From: an uncultured Paracoccaceae bacterium
Lineage (GTDB): Bacteria; Pseudomonadota; Alphaproteobacteria; Rhodobacterales; Rhodobacteraceae
Length of the DNA: 6,049 bases
Assembly (NCBI GenBank): GCA_937927885.1
Contig: CALEZJ010000121.1
Span: 1 to 6,049 of the forward strand
Direction: 5' to 3'
Part shown: piece by piece, positions 1 to 5,949 of the stretch
Layout: the number at the start of each line of letters is the position of its first letter
Position numbering within the stretch: the stretch's first letter is position 1
The notes under the pieces: generated by a model
Databases searched by the model: none
What the model was told of the DNA's origin: nothing
Seen by the model: the letters and a program-made list of their open reading frames with translations, nothing else
Program-made: the position numbers and the translations under genes

Positions 1-842
1 GCGCCGTACATCGTGCCCATCCCGCCGATGACGACGATCAACAGGATGTCGATCATGATCTCCATCCCCATCGTCGTCGATGGACCGACATAGCGCAGCC
101 AGATGGCAAACAGCGACCCCGCAGCGGCAGCGATCATCGCGCTGATCGTGGTCGCGACGGCACGGTAGACCACGACGCGATAGCCGATCGCCTCGGCGCG
201 AAAGGCGTTCTCGCGGATCGCCAGCAACACGCGGCCAAAGGGGGAATTGACCAGCCGCAGCATGATCAGGAACAGCGCCAAGCAGGCGGTGAACACCAGG
301 TAATAGTTCACGATCCGCCCGTTCAGCGCGAGGCCGAACAACTCGAACCGGAACGCGGGGGTCAGTTCGCGCGGGATGCGCAGGTTCATGCCATCCTCGC
401 CGCCGGTAATGCCCGACAGCTGGCTGACCAGCACCGCCACCGCCGAAGCAATGGCAAGGGTAATCATCGCAAAGAAGATCGCCCGCACCCTGAGGGACAA
501 CAGCGCAATCACCAGCGCCACCACCCCCGCCAGCGCCATGCCCGCCAATGCACCCAGCCCCATCGCCTCCCAACTGGTTCCGATACGGTTGACCGCGATG
601 GCGACACCATAGGCGCCAAAGCCGAAAAACATCGTATGGGCGAAACTCACGATACCGCCGTAACCCAAAAGCAGGACATAGGACGCCACCAGCACGATGA
701 AGATGCAGATGCGCGCAGCGGTTTCCAGGCTGCGCGAGCCCGGGAACAGGAAGGGCGCAAAGGCCAGCGCGAACAGGATCATCAGCAGGATCGCGCCCAG
801 GATGCGACTTTGCGGACGGTCGCCGGAAATCAGCCTGATCAT
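1..842 (-). CDS. livM: LivM-like branched-chain/aromatic-acid ABC transporter permease, C-terminus cut by window edge
   Basis: Inner-membrane permease of a HAAT-family ABC importer, expected to pair with the LivH-like permease to form the transmembrane channel. I translated the frame from ATG at 842 to the left edge: 280 codons with no stop. The N-terminus (MIRLISGDRPQSR) is followed by successive hydrophobic segments. The LivM hallmark GYGGIVSFAH lies at about residues 60-69, SGITGGEDGMN at about 143-153, and the cytoplasmic EAA-like coupling loop AIRENAFRAEAIGY at about 208-221. The visible end reads IVVIGGMGTMYG, the conserved IGGxGTxxG segment, so perhaps 30-60 residues are missing. The ATG lies one base after the livH stop (TGACATG), and an AAGG about 9 bases upstream sits inside livH, so translation is probably coupled. 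It is the last visible gene of the transporter operon. Family membership is secure; the substrate is not readable from the permease. Confidence 0.93.
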   Translation of the reverse strand, partial: MIRLISGDRPQSRILGAILLMILFALAFAPFLFPGSRSLETAARICIFIVLVASYVLLLGYGGIVSFAHTMFFGFGAYGVAIAVNRIGTSWEAMGLGALAGMALAGVVALVIALLSLRVRAIFFAMITLAIASAVAVLVSQLSGITGGEDGMNLRIPRELTPAFRFELFGLALNGRIVNYYLVFTACLALFLIMLRLVNSPFGRVLLAIRENAFRAEAIGYRVVVYRAVATTISAMIAAAAGSLFAIWLRYVGPSTTMGMEIMIDILLIVVIGGMGTMYG

Positions 843-843
843 G

Positions 844-1871
844 TCATTTCGCCTTTACGACCGGGACCATGCCCATCGGCCGCCACATCAGGATCGCCAC
901 CATCAGCGCGATGTTCGACACCAACGCCAGCTTGGGCTCCAGAAAGGCGGTGTAATTCTGCACCAGCCCCACGGTCAGCGCGCCGATGAAACAGCCCTCG
1001 ACCGATCCCAGCCCGCCGATGATGACGACGATGAACACCAGGATCATGATTTCATTGCCCATGTGGACGGTGATGATCTCCTGGTACAGCGCCCACATCA
1101 CCCCTCCCAGCCCGGCAAGGGCCGAACCCGCGATGAACACGCCGACAAAGACGCGGGTGATGTCATAGCCCAGCGCCTGCACCATCTCGGGGTTCTCGAC
1201 GCCTGCGCGCACGATCAGCCCCAGCTTGGTGCGCCGGAGCACAGCGCGCATCGACAAGAACACGACCAGCCCCACACCGACCGCCAGCAGCCTGTATTTC
1301 TCCAGTGCCGCCCCGGCAAAGGTGATGGCGCCTTTCAGCGTTTCGGGGCGCATGATGACGATCTCGTGCCCGCCCCAGAGGACAAAAATCATCTGCTCGG
1401 CCACGATCAGCCCGCCCATGGTGACGAGGATCTGTTTGAGGTGGCTGCCGTAGACCGGGCGCACGATGACCCGTTCAAACCCCAGCCCCAGCACCCCGGT
1501 CACCGCCATCGCGGCCAGCACGGCGGCGGCGATGGCGAGGAGGTTCAGCAACAGGGAGGGCGCACCCGTCAGACTGCCCATCGCCAGCAAGACGGACGTG
1601 CCGACAAAGGCGCCAAAGCTGATAAAGGCGCCGTGGCCAAAGTTGATGACATCCATCAGACCAAAGACAGCGTCATGCCCGAGGCGATGACAAAGATCAT
1701 CATTCCCATGGCAAGGCCCGCCAGCGTCAGCGTCAGCCACGACGAGGTCGAGGGGATCGCGAAGAACCCCAGCACCATCAGTACCGGCACCAGCGCGTAA
1801 GGCAGCCAGGGGGCGATCCGGTCGGCCAGAGGCAGTCGGGTCAGGGTGGGGGTATGGGTTGGGGCGCTCAT
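844..1871 (-). pseudogene. livH: LivH-like ABC transporter permease, interrupted by an apparent -1 base frameshift
   Basis: Second inner-membrane permease of the importer. The start is ATG at 1869-1871, sharing ATGA with the livF stop. This frame gives a cytoplasmic N-terminus (MSAPTHTPTLTRLPLADR), two hydrophobic segments and VIASGMTL, then only SLV and a TGA at 1656-1658 (71 codons). The rest of the protein lies in the next frame from about 1668 to the TGA at 844-846 (about 274 aa). It begins VFGLMDVINFGHGAF, the LivH signature, and includes the EAA-like coupling loop (TKLGLIVRAGVENPE...ALGYD) and the conserved IGGLGSVEG segment. Reading CTG-GTC in place of CTGTC near 1668 joins the halves as MTLVFGLMD and restores a 342-aa protein, a plausible length for this extended LivH type. 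The broken frame ends in TGATG, whose ATG is in the downstream frame, so reinitiation is conceivable. No other decay is visible in either half, so a sequence error or a recent mutation is likely. Confidence 0.88.
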
Positions 1872-2590
1872 GCGTGGTCCATCCTCAGGCCCATCAGGCG
1901 TTCCTGCAGGGCGGTATCCCGGGCAAGCTGGCTCATGGCGCCGGTCCAGACGATGCGGCCGTCGTCCATGACAGCGACATGATCGCCCAGCGCCTTGGCC
2001 AGCGAGAAATTCTGTTCCACCATCAGGATCGTGGCGCCGCGCGCCTTCAGATCCTTCAGCGCCCGCGCCAACGTGGCGACGATGGCCGGCGCGAGACCCT
2101 TTGACGGTTCGTCGATCAGATAGAGCGCGCGTTCCTCGATCACCGCGCGGGCGATGGACAGCATCTGCTTCTGTCCGCCCGAAAGCGTGCCCGCAGGGCT
2201 TTGGTAAAAGGTTTTCAGCGCGGGAAAGGCCGCAAAGACCCACTCCAGCCGCGCGGGGTCCGGCGCGCCCGACAGCGCCGCCAGCCGCAGGTTTTCAGCC
2301 ACCGTGAGGTCCGAGAAGATGCCCATGTCCTCAGGGACAAAGCCCACCCCCTGCTGCGCGATGCGCGAGGGGGACAGGCCGTCGAGCCGCGTGTCGCCCA
2401 GCGCAATCCGCCCCGCCCGCGCGCGCCACAGACCCATGATCGTGCGCAGGGTTGTCGTCTTGCCCGCGCCATTGCGGCCCAAAAGCATCGTCACCGCGCC
2501 GCGTGGCACGTCGAAACTGACGCCGTGCAGGATGTGATACTGACCGATGTCGGTCTTCACATCGCGCAGGGTCAAAAGGGCCTCAGACAT
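1868..2590 (-). CDS. livF: LivF-like ABC transporter ATP-binding protein
   Basis: Cytoplasmic ATPase subunit, 240 aa, the usual LivF length (about 235-245). It is expected to pair with the LivG-like ATPase and power uptake through the LivH/LivM channel. Motifs in order: Walker A GRNGAGKT at 38-45; a Q-loop region GFVPEDMGIFSDLTV around 83-97, with Glu where many ABC proteins have Gln, as is usual in LivF; ABC signature LSGGQKQ at 136-142; Walker B YLIDEP at 157-162, with its catalytic Glu; and VEQN at 191-194, where Gln replaces the switch histidine, again typical of LivF. The ATG at 2590 overlaps the end of livG by 8 bases. The TGA at 1868-1870 overlaps the livH start as ATGA, so translation is probably coupled on both sides. 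All nucleotide-binding motifs are intact. Substrate identity cannot be taken from this subunit. Confidence 0.95.
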   Translation of the reverse strand: MSEALLTLRDVKTDIGQYHILHGVSFDVPRGAVTMLLGRNGAGKTTTLRTIMGLWRARAGRIALGDTRLDGLSPSRIAQQGVGFVPEDMGIFSDLTVAENLRLAALSGAPDPARLEWVFAAFPALKTFYQSPAGTLSGGQKQMLSIARAVIEERALYLIDEPSKGLAPAIVATLARALKDLKARGATILMVEQNFSLAKALGDHVAVMDDGRIVWTGAMSQLARDTALQERLMGLRMDHA

Positions 2591-3344
2591 CGGTCAGTTC
2601 CTTGCCCAGATAGGCTTCTTGTACGACGCTCGAGGCCATGACGCCGGCAGGCTCACCGTCAGCCACCAGGGCGCCGTTGTGCAAGACGATGATCCGGTCG
2701 GCGAGACTGCGGATCACGTCCATCTTGTGTTCAACCAGCAGCACCGTCGTCTGCGGGTCGGCCTTGATCCCGGCGATCAGGTCCAGGATCACCGGCGCCT
2801 CCTCGACGGACATGCCGGCGGTGGGTTCGTCGAACATGTAGACCTTTGGCTGCAGCGCAATCAGCGCCGCCACTTCCAGTTTGCGCTGATCGCCGTGCGA
2901 CAGGGCGCTGACGCTCTGGTGCGCCAGATGCGTCAGGCGCACGCGGTCCAGCACGGATTCGGCCTGTTCGCTCAGGTCGCGGTGGCCCTGCGCCATGGTC
3001 CACAGGTTGAACCCCCGCCGCGCGCGGGCCTGCACGACAAGGCGCACGTTTTCCAAGACGGTCAGGCGGGGGAAAAGGTTGGTCAACTGAAACGCCCGGC
3101 CCAGCCCGGCATGGGTGCGCGAGGACACCGACAGGCGGGTGATGTCCTGCCCCAAGAGTTCGACGCGGCCCGAGGTGGCGCGGATCTGGCCCGAGATCAG
3201 GTTGAAATAGGTGGTCTTGCCCGCGCCATTGGGCCCGACGATGGCGGTCAACTGCCCGGGGGTAAAGGCACAGGTGACGGCGTTCACGGCGACATGGCCG
3301 CCAAAGCGCACGCTGAGGTCATGGGTGCTCAGTGAGGGTTGCAT
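2583..3344 (-). CDS. livG: LivG-like ABC transporter ATP-binding protein
   Basis: Cytoplasmic ATPase subunit, 253 aa, the usual LivG length (about 250-260). Motifs in order: Walker A GPNGAGKT at 37-44; Q-loop FQLTNLFPRLTV at 85-96; an ABC signature in the variant form LSHGDQRKLEVA at 148-159, a substitution of LSGGQ that this subfamily tolerates; Walker B YMFDEP at 169-174; and switch histidine in VEHKM at 204-208. The open frame runs back to 3593, but the ATG at 3344 is preferred. The protein then starts MQPSLSTHDLSVRFGG, as LivG proteins do; GAGG lies 6 bases upstream; and the extra 83 codons would run through the terminator and into the preceding gene. It is the first gene after the attenuator and overlaps livF by 8 bases. 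It probably depends on readthrough from the binding-protein gene, as no clear promoter of its own was seen. Confidence 0.95.
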   Translation of the reverse strand: MQPSLSTHDLSVRFGGHVAVNAVTCAFTPGQLTAIVGPNGAGKTTYFNLISGQIRATSGRVELLGQDITRLSVSSRTHAGLGRAFQLTNLFPRLTVLENVRLVVQARARRGFNLWTMAQGHRDLSEQAESVLDRVRLTHLAHQSVSALSHGDQRKLEVAALIALQPKVYMFDEPTAGMSVEEAPVILDLIAGIKADPQTTVLLVEHKMDVIRSLADRIIVLHNGALVADGEPAGVMASSVVQEAYLGKELTDV

Positions 3345-3367
3345 GGGGCGCCTCGTCGGACAGGGGA

Positions 3368-3385
3368 GCGCGCGCGGACGCGCGC
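3368..3385. repeat. GC-only inverted repeat in the livG leader
   Basis: A perfect 7-bp inverted repeat, GCGCGCG and CGCGCGC, separated by 4 bases (CGGA on the plus strand). It lies between the intrinsic terminator and the livG ribosome binding site. In the minus-strand transcript it would form a very stable stem-loop 24 bases before the livG start. No U-run follows, so it is not a terminator. It could protect the 5' end of a transcript processed between the binding-protein and livG genes, but alternating GC is easy to find by chance in DNA of this composition. Confidence 0.5.
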
Positions 3386-3407
3386 CTATGGCGGGGTATT
3401 CGGGGAC

Positions 3408-3437
3408 AAAAAGGGGGCGGCGACGGGCACCGCCCCC
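3408..3437 (-). terminator. Intrinsic (Rho-independent) terminator/attenuator after the binding-protein gene
   Basis: On the minus strand an 8-bp perfect stem, GGGGGCGG and CCGCCCCC, encloses a 9-base loop and is followed directly by five T residues. It begins 8 bases after the TGA of the binding-protein gene (3446-3448) and 63 bases before the livG start. That is the normal form and position of an intrinsic terminator. Because livGFHM lie downstream on the same strand without an obvious promoter, it probably acts as a partial terminator. It would let the periplasmic protein be made in excess over the membrane and ATPase subunits, a common pattern in ABC import operons. Confidence 0.85.
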
Positions 3438-3445
3438 GAGGGGAA

Positions 3446-4624
3446 TCAGCGATTGTTGCGGATCGGAATGTCCATCATGTCGGGCGTGATTTCCCGCACC
3501 AGTTCCGGCACGGCCCATTCGACGCCATCCTGCAGGGCGATGCGGAAGTGATACATCGACTGCATCGCCTGATGGTCCTCGGCACGGAACCACATTTCAC
3601 CCTTGGGTGTCTGGAAATGCATGCCCTCCATCGCGGCGATCAGCTCCTCGGTGTCGGTCGAGCCATTGGTGGCACGCAGGGCCTCGACCACGGCGATTCC
3701 GGCCGCCATTCCGCCGGCGGTGAAAAAGTCGGGCGGGGTGCCATAGCGGGCAAAGTGCTGTTCGACCAGCCACTGGTTCACCGGGTTCTGCGGGATTTCG
3801 TAATAGTAATAGGTCGCGCCCTCCATCCCCGGGAAATCGCGATACCCGACCAACGCGGGCAGGATGTTGCCGCCGGTAGCCATCTGGATGCCAAAGCGGC
3901 CCGGATCCATCGCCTGGATGCGGCCCATCGGGTTGCCGCCCCCGGCCCAGATAACGAAGAGGCGGCGGTCGCCTTCATGCTGCTGAAGCGCGTTGAAGAT
4001 GCGTTCGGCGGCGGCGGTGAAATCGGTGGTGTCGGTGGGGACGTATTCCTCGTGCACCAGTTGCGCGGGCGTGCCGGCCAGCGCCTCGCGGAAGGCGGCG
4101 ATGCCGTCGCGACCAAAGGCGTAATCCTGTGCCAGAGTGGCGACCACGGTGCCTTCCTGACCCAGCGCGATGGCGTTCGAGATCGCGTCCTGCGACGAAT
4201 TGCGTCCGGTGCGGAAGATGTAGCGGTTCCAATCGCTGCCAGTGATCGAATCGGCCACGGCCGGTTCGACCAGCAGGATGCGTTCATATTCCTCGGCGAC
4301 CGGCAGCATGGCCAGCGCCACGCCCGACGAGGTCGGGCCGACCGCGATATGCGCGTCATCGTCGCCAAATGCCTCGGCCAGCAGGGCACGGCCCAGATCG
4401 GGGCGCAGCTGGCTGTCCTTTTCGATCACCACCAGATCATGGCCGTTGATCTGCATGGTGCCGCCGGTGGCGTATTCGAGGCCCATCATCAGGCCCACCT
4501 GGCTTTGCGCGGCATAAGCCTCGAGCGCGCCGGTGCGGTCATAGATATGGGCGATGCGGATTTCGTCGGCAAAGGCGGGCGCGGTGGCCAGCGCGGCGAG
4601 GGCCGCGCTCAGGAACAGTCTCAT
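3446..4624 (-). CDS. Periplasmic substrate-binding protein of HAAT-family ABC importer (type I periplasmic-binding fold)
   Basis: A 392-aa soluble periplasmic protein that would capture the substrate and deliver it to the LivH/LivM permeases. Residues 1-19 (MRLFLSAALAALATAPAFA) form a classic Sec signal peptide with an AFA/DE cleavage site. No lipobox cysteine is present, so it should be free in the periplasm. The mature start EIRIAHIYDRTGALEAYA and the segment AVGPTSSGVALAM (about 94-106) match the Leu/Ile/Val-binding-like Peripla_BP_6 family, in which such segments line the ligand cleft. The ATG at 4624 is preferred to upstream starts because AGGGAGG sits 5 bases before it and the signal peptide begins exactly there. 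It is the first gene of the transporter operon and is followed by a terminator. The ligand is unknown. The neighbouring gentisate/homogentisate-type enzymes and MarR regulator suggest an aromatic acid rather than a branched-chain amino acid. Confidence 0.92.
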   Translation of the reverse strand: MRLFLSAALAALATAPAFADEIRIAHIYDRTGALEAYAAQSQVGLMMGLEYATGGTMQINGHDLVVIEKDSQLRPDLGRALLAEAFGDDDAHIAVGPTSSGVALAMLPVAEEYERILLVEPAVADSITGSDWNRYIFRTGRNSSQDAISNAIALGQEGTVVATLAQDYAFGRDGIAAFREALAGTPAQLVHEEYVPTDTTDFTAAAERIFNALQQHEGDRRLFVIWAGGGNPMGRIQAMDPGRFGIQMATGGNILPALVGYRDFPGMEGATYYYYEIPQNPVNQWLVEQHFARYGTPPDFFTAGGMAAGIAVVEALRATNGSTDTEELIAAMEGMHFQTPKGEMWFRAEDHQAMQSMYHFRIALQDGVEWAVPELVREITPDMMDIPIRNNR

Positions 4625-4629
4625 GGTAT

Positions 4630-4636
4630 CCTCCCT
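4630..4636 (-). promoter_or_regulatory. Strong ribosome binding site of the binding-protein gene
   Basis: The minus strand reads AGGGAGG, a near-full anti-Shine-Dalgarno match, 5 bases before the ATG at 4624. It decides this start over the in-frame candidates upstream. Its first three bases are also part of the outer arm of the dyad at 4634-4667, so mRNA folding there could affect access to it. Confidence 0.85.
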
Positions 4637-4667
4637 GACAAACATGAACGATGACTCATGTTTCAGG
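4634..4667. promoter_or_regulatory. Dyad-symmetric element (candidate operator or 5'-UTR hairpin) before the transporter operon
   Basis: The core is a perfect 8-bp inverted repeat, AAACATGA at 4640-4647 and TCATGTTT at 4656-4663, with an 8-base spacer. If a 2-base bulge is allowed, the arms extend by CCTGA on one side and TCAGG on the other, giving about 12 paired bases. It lies between the consensus -35 box (4693-4698) and the ribosome binding site, around the predicted transcription start. This is where a repressor operator would sit. In RNA the outer arm would run into the Shine-Dalgarno sequence. There is no U-run in either direction, so it is not a terminator. The protein that would bind is unknown. 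Confidence 0.6.
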
Positions 4668-4669
4668 AA

Positions 4670-4698
4670 TGGATGCCCGCGAAGCGCCGATCTGTCAA
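4670..4698 (-). promoter_or_regulatory. Candidate sigma-70-type promoter of the transporter operon
   Basis: The minus strand carries a perfect -35 hexamer TTGACA at 4698-4693 in the gap between the marR stop and the binding-protein gene. The hexamer at a 17-base spacing, CATCCA (4675-4670), is a poor -10 match, so the promoter may be weak or need an activator. The start would fall near 4663, inside the dyad, leaving a leader of about 40 bases. Confidence 0.5.
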
Positions 4699-4720
4699 CC
4701 AAAACCGCTGCGGGTCAGGC

Positions 4721-5149
4721 TTAATTGTCGGTCCTATGGCGCAGGGGCGCGCGCGAGCGGTCGTTGCCCGCCTCGGCAGCGCGGGCGGCGAGGGTCATGA
4801 ACAGCGCGCGTTCGTCGTCGCTGAGGCCCGACAGGATCGCGGGCTGGATTGCCAGAACCTCGGGGTGCACCCGTTCCAGCAGCGCCGCGCCGCTGTCGGT
4901 CAGCGCCAGTTCGCGGGCGCGCCGGTCGCGGGCGCTGGTGATGCGCGCGACCAGCGGGTGGTCATAGGCGATCATGCCCGCCAGCGTAGCCTGGTCGATG
5001 CCGGGATGCTTGGCCAGAGTCGACAGCGCCGCGTATTGCACCGAGGTCAGATCGAGCCCCATCGCCGCCATGCGGTCCTGAAAGATCGAGGCGGAAATCT
5101 GGTTCAGCCGCCGGATCAGGTGGCCGGGCATGGTATAGATGTCGGACAT
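4721..5149 (-). CDS. MarR-family transcriptional regulator, apparently lacking the DNA-recognition helix
   Basis: A 142-aa protein of the MarR winged-helix family, which commonly represses aromatic-catabolism genes and responds to pathway compounds. The N-terminal dimerisation helix region (MPGHLIRRLNQISASIFQDRM), the turn GLDLTSVQYAALSTL, helix PGIDQATLAGMIAYD (49-63) and the wing strand LVARITSARDRRARELALT (66-84) are all recognisable. Between them, where relatives known to me carry about 15 residues of the type RxTIGxVxDRLExKG (the recognition helix), only His64-Pro65 remain, implying an in-frame loss of about 13 residues near 4955-4960. Such a protein may not bind DNA normally. ATG at 5149 is preferred to GTG at 5155 because AAGG lies 7 bases before the ATG and only 1 base before the GTG. 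It is divergent from the hydrolase gene, a classic repressor arrangement, and lies upstream of the transporter on the same strand. Confidence 0.88.
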   Translation of the reverse strand: MSDIYTMPGHLIRRLNQISASIFQDRMAAMGLDLTSVQYAALSTLAKHPGIDQATLAGMIAYDHPLVARITSARDRRARELALTDSGAALLERVHPEVLAIQPAILSGLSDDERALFMTLAARAAEAGNDRSRAPLRHRTDN

Positions 5150-5247
5150 GGCCACGCCTTAACGCACTGCCTGACCTTAGCGCAACGCCGGGGATTGGCA
5201 AGCAGACGCGGGCAGGGCAGGAAAGGGACACCAGACAGGAGGCCCCG
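5150..5247. promoter_or_regulatory. Divergent promoter/operator region between marR and the hydrolase gene
   Basis: This 98-bp gap must drive the plus-strand enzyme genes and probably marR. Leftward, TTGCCA (5201-5196) and TAAGGT (5179-5174) are 16 bases apart and would start marR mRNA about 20 bases before its ATG. Rightward, TTGGCA (5195-5200) is a possible -35 box, but no good -10 follows. A 10-base direct repeat, CCTTAACGCA (5157-5166) and CCTTAGCGCA (5175-5184), recurs at 18-bp spacing over the marR -10 and start. It is a candidate regulator site, although MarR sites are usually palindromic. AGGAGG at 5237-5242 is the strong ribosome binding site of the hydrolase gene, 5 bases before its ATG. 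Confidence 0.55.
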
Positions 5248-5949
5248 ATGCCCGACTATCTCTTCCCGCCCGCACCGGTGCGCACAGTGTCCGTCATCGG
5301 GCAGGCCGCGCTGTTCCCGGTCAACCGGATCTTTTGCGTGGGCCGCAACTACGAGGCGCATGCCGCGGAAATGGGCGGCAGCGTCGACCGCGAGGCGCCG
5401 TGGTATTTCACCAAGTCGCCCGCGCAGGCGGTGTGCCCGTCGGGCTCGGTGATCCCCTATCCTCCCGGCACGGCGAATTACCACCATGAAATGGAACTGG
5501 TTCTGGCCCTTGGCGCGCCGGTGTTCCGCGCCTCACTGACTCAGGCGCAGGCGGCGATCTTCGCCTATGGCTGCGGGCTGGACATGACACGGCGCGACCG
5601 CCAGCAAGAGGCCAAGGACAACCGCCGCCCCTGGGATGTGTCGAAGGATTTCGAGGACTCGGCCGTGCTGGGCGCGCTGACCCCTGCCGCAAACCTGCCA
5701 TCACTGGCGGGTCGGCGCATCCATCTGGCAGTGAACGGGGTCATCCGGCAGGATGCGACGCTGGACGATCTGGTCTGGTCGCCCGCCGAGGTGGTGGCGC
5801 ACCTCTCGCATTTGTATCACCTGGCGCCCGGAGACCTCATCATGACCGGAACGCCGGCGGGTGTGGGCGCGGTGGCCGCGGGGGATGTGATCACTGGCGG
5901 GATCGACGGGCTGGACCCCGTGTCACTGACCATCGCGGCGGCCGAATGA
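5248..5949 (+). CDS. Fumarylacetoacetate-hydrolase-family protein, probable fumarylpyruvate hydrolase
   Basis: A 233-aa cytoplasmic enzyme of the FAH superfamily, which cleaves the C-C bond of a beta-diketo acid. Fumarylpyruvate would give fumarate plus pyruvate (gentisate route). The segment FPVNRIFCVGRNYEAHAAEMG (positions 23-43) is the characteristic opening of fumarylpyruvate hydrolases of the NagK/YcgM type, whose length (about 220-235 aa) also fits; classical fumarylacetoacetases are much longer. Metal-binding acidic residues are visible as HHEMELVLALG (Glu81, Glu83) and GLDMTRRD (Asp112). The conserved PWDVSKDFEDSA (128-139) and MTGTPAGVG (199-207) are present, so the enzyme looks intact. 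The start has AGGAGG 5 bases upstream. Its stop overlaps the start of the isomerase gene, so the two are co-translated. The divergent MarR gene is the likely regulator. Fumarylacetoacetate or another acylpyruvate remains possible as substrate. Confidence 0.9.
   Translation: MPDYLFPPAPVRTVSVIGQAALFPVNRIFCVGRNYEAHAAEMGGSVDREAPWYFTKSPAQAVCPSGSVIPYPPGTANYHHEMELVLALGAPVFRASLTQAQAAIFAYGCGLDMTRRDRQQEAKDNRRPWDVSKDFEDSAVLGALTPAANLPSLAGRRIHLAVNGVIRQDATLDDLVWSPAEVVAHLSHLYHLAPGDLIMTGTPAGVGAVAAGDVITGGIDGLDPVSLTIAAAE

Noticed and set aside
1656..1670. Programmed -1 ribosomal frameshift in livH.
   Set aside because: The local sequence CTG TCT TTG G is not a standard X-XXY-YYZ slippery heptamer, no upstream Shine-Dalgarno-like stimulator was evident, and family members read through in one frame.
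697..1800. Long plus-strand open frame (367 codons) opposite livH.
   Set aside because: It is antisense to the conserved permease, is rich in His, Gln, Asp and Arg as a typical shadow of a high-GC gene, and has no recognisable domain or sensible ribosome binding site.
3345..3593. Upstream extension of livG to the start at 3593.
   Set aside because: The extra 83 residues have no family similarity, cross the intrinsic terminator and overlap the binding-protein gene; ATG 3344 has a GAGG and gives the normal LivG N-terminus.
3778..4389. Minus-strand open frame of 203 codons inside the binding-protein gene in another frame.
   Set aside because: It lies wholly within the real gene, is dominated by Arg, Pro, Ser and Trp, and shows no domain.
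3332..4654. Long plus-strand open frame (440 codons) opposite the binding-protein gene.
   Set aside because: It is the complement of a clear signal-peptide-bearing binding protein, runs through that gene's terminator, and its composition (runs of His, Gly, Arg and Gln) is that of a GC-rich shadow frame.
4625..4702. Upstream start at 4702 for the binding protein.
   Set aside because: It would bury the signal peptide behind 26 residues and cross the dyad; AGGGAGG is positioned for ATG 4624.
4699..4720. Terminator after marR (CCGC/GCGG followed by TTTT on the minus strand).
   Set aside because: The two arms are separated by a single base, too short a loop to form; transcripts from marR might simply continue into the transporter operon.
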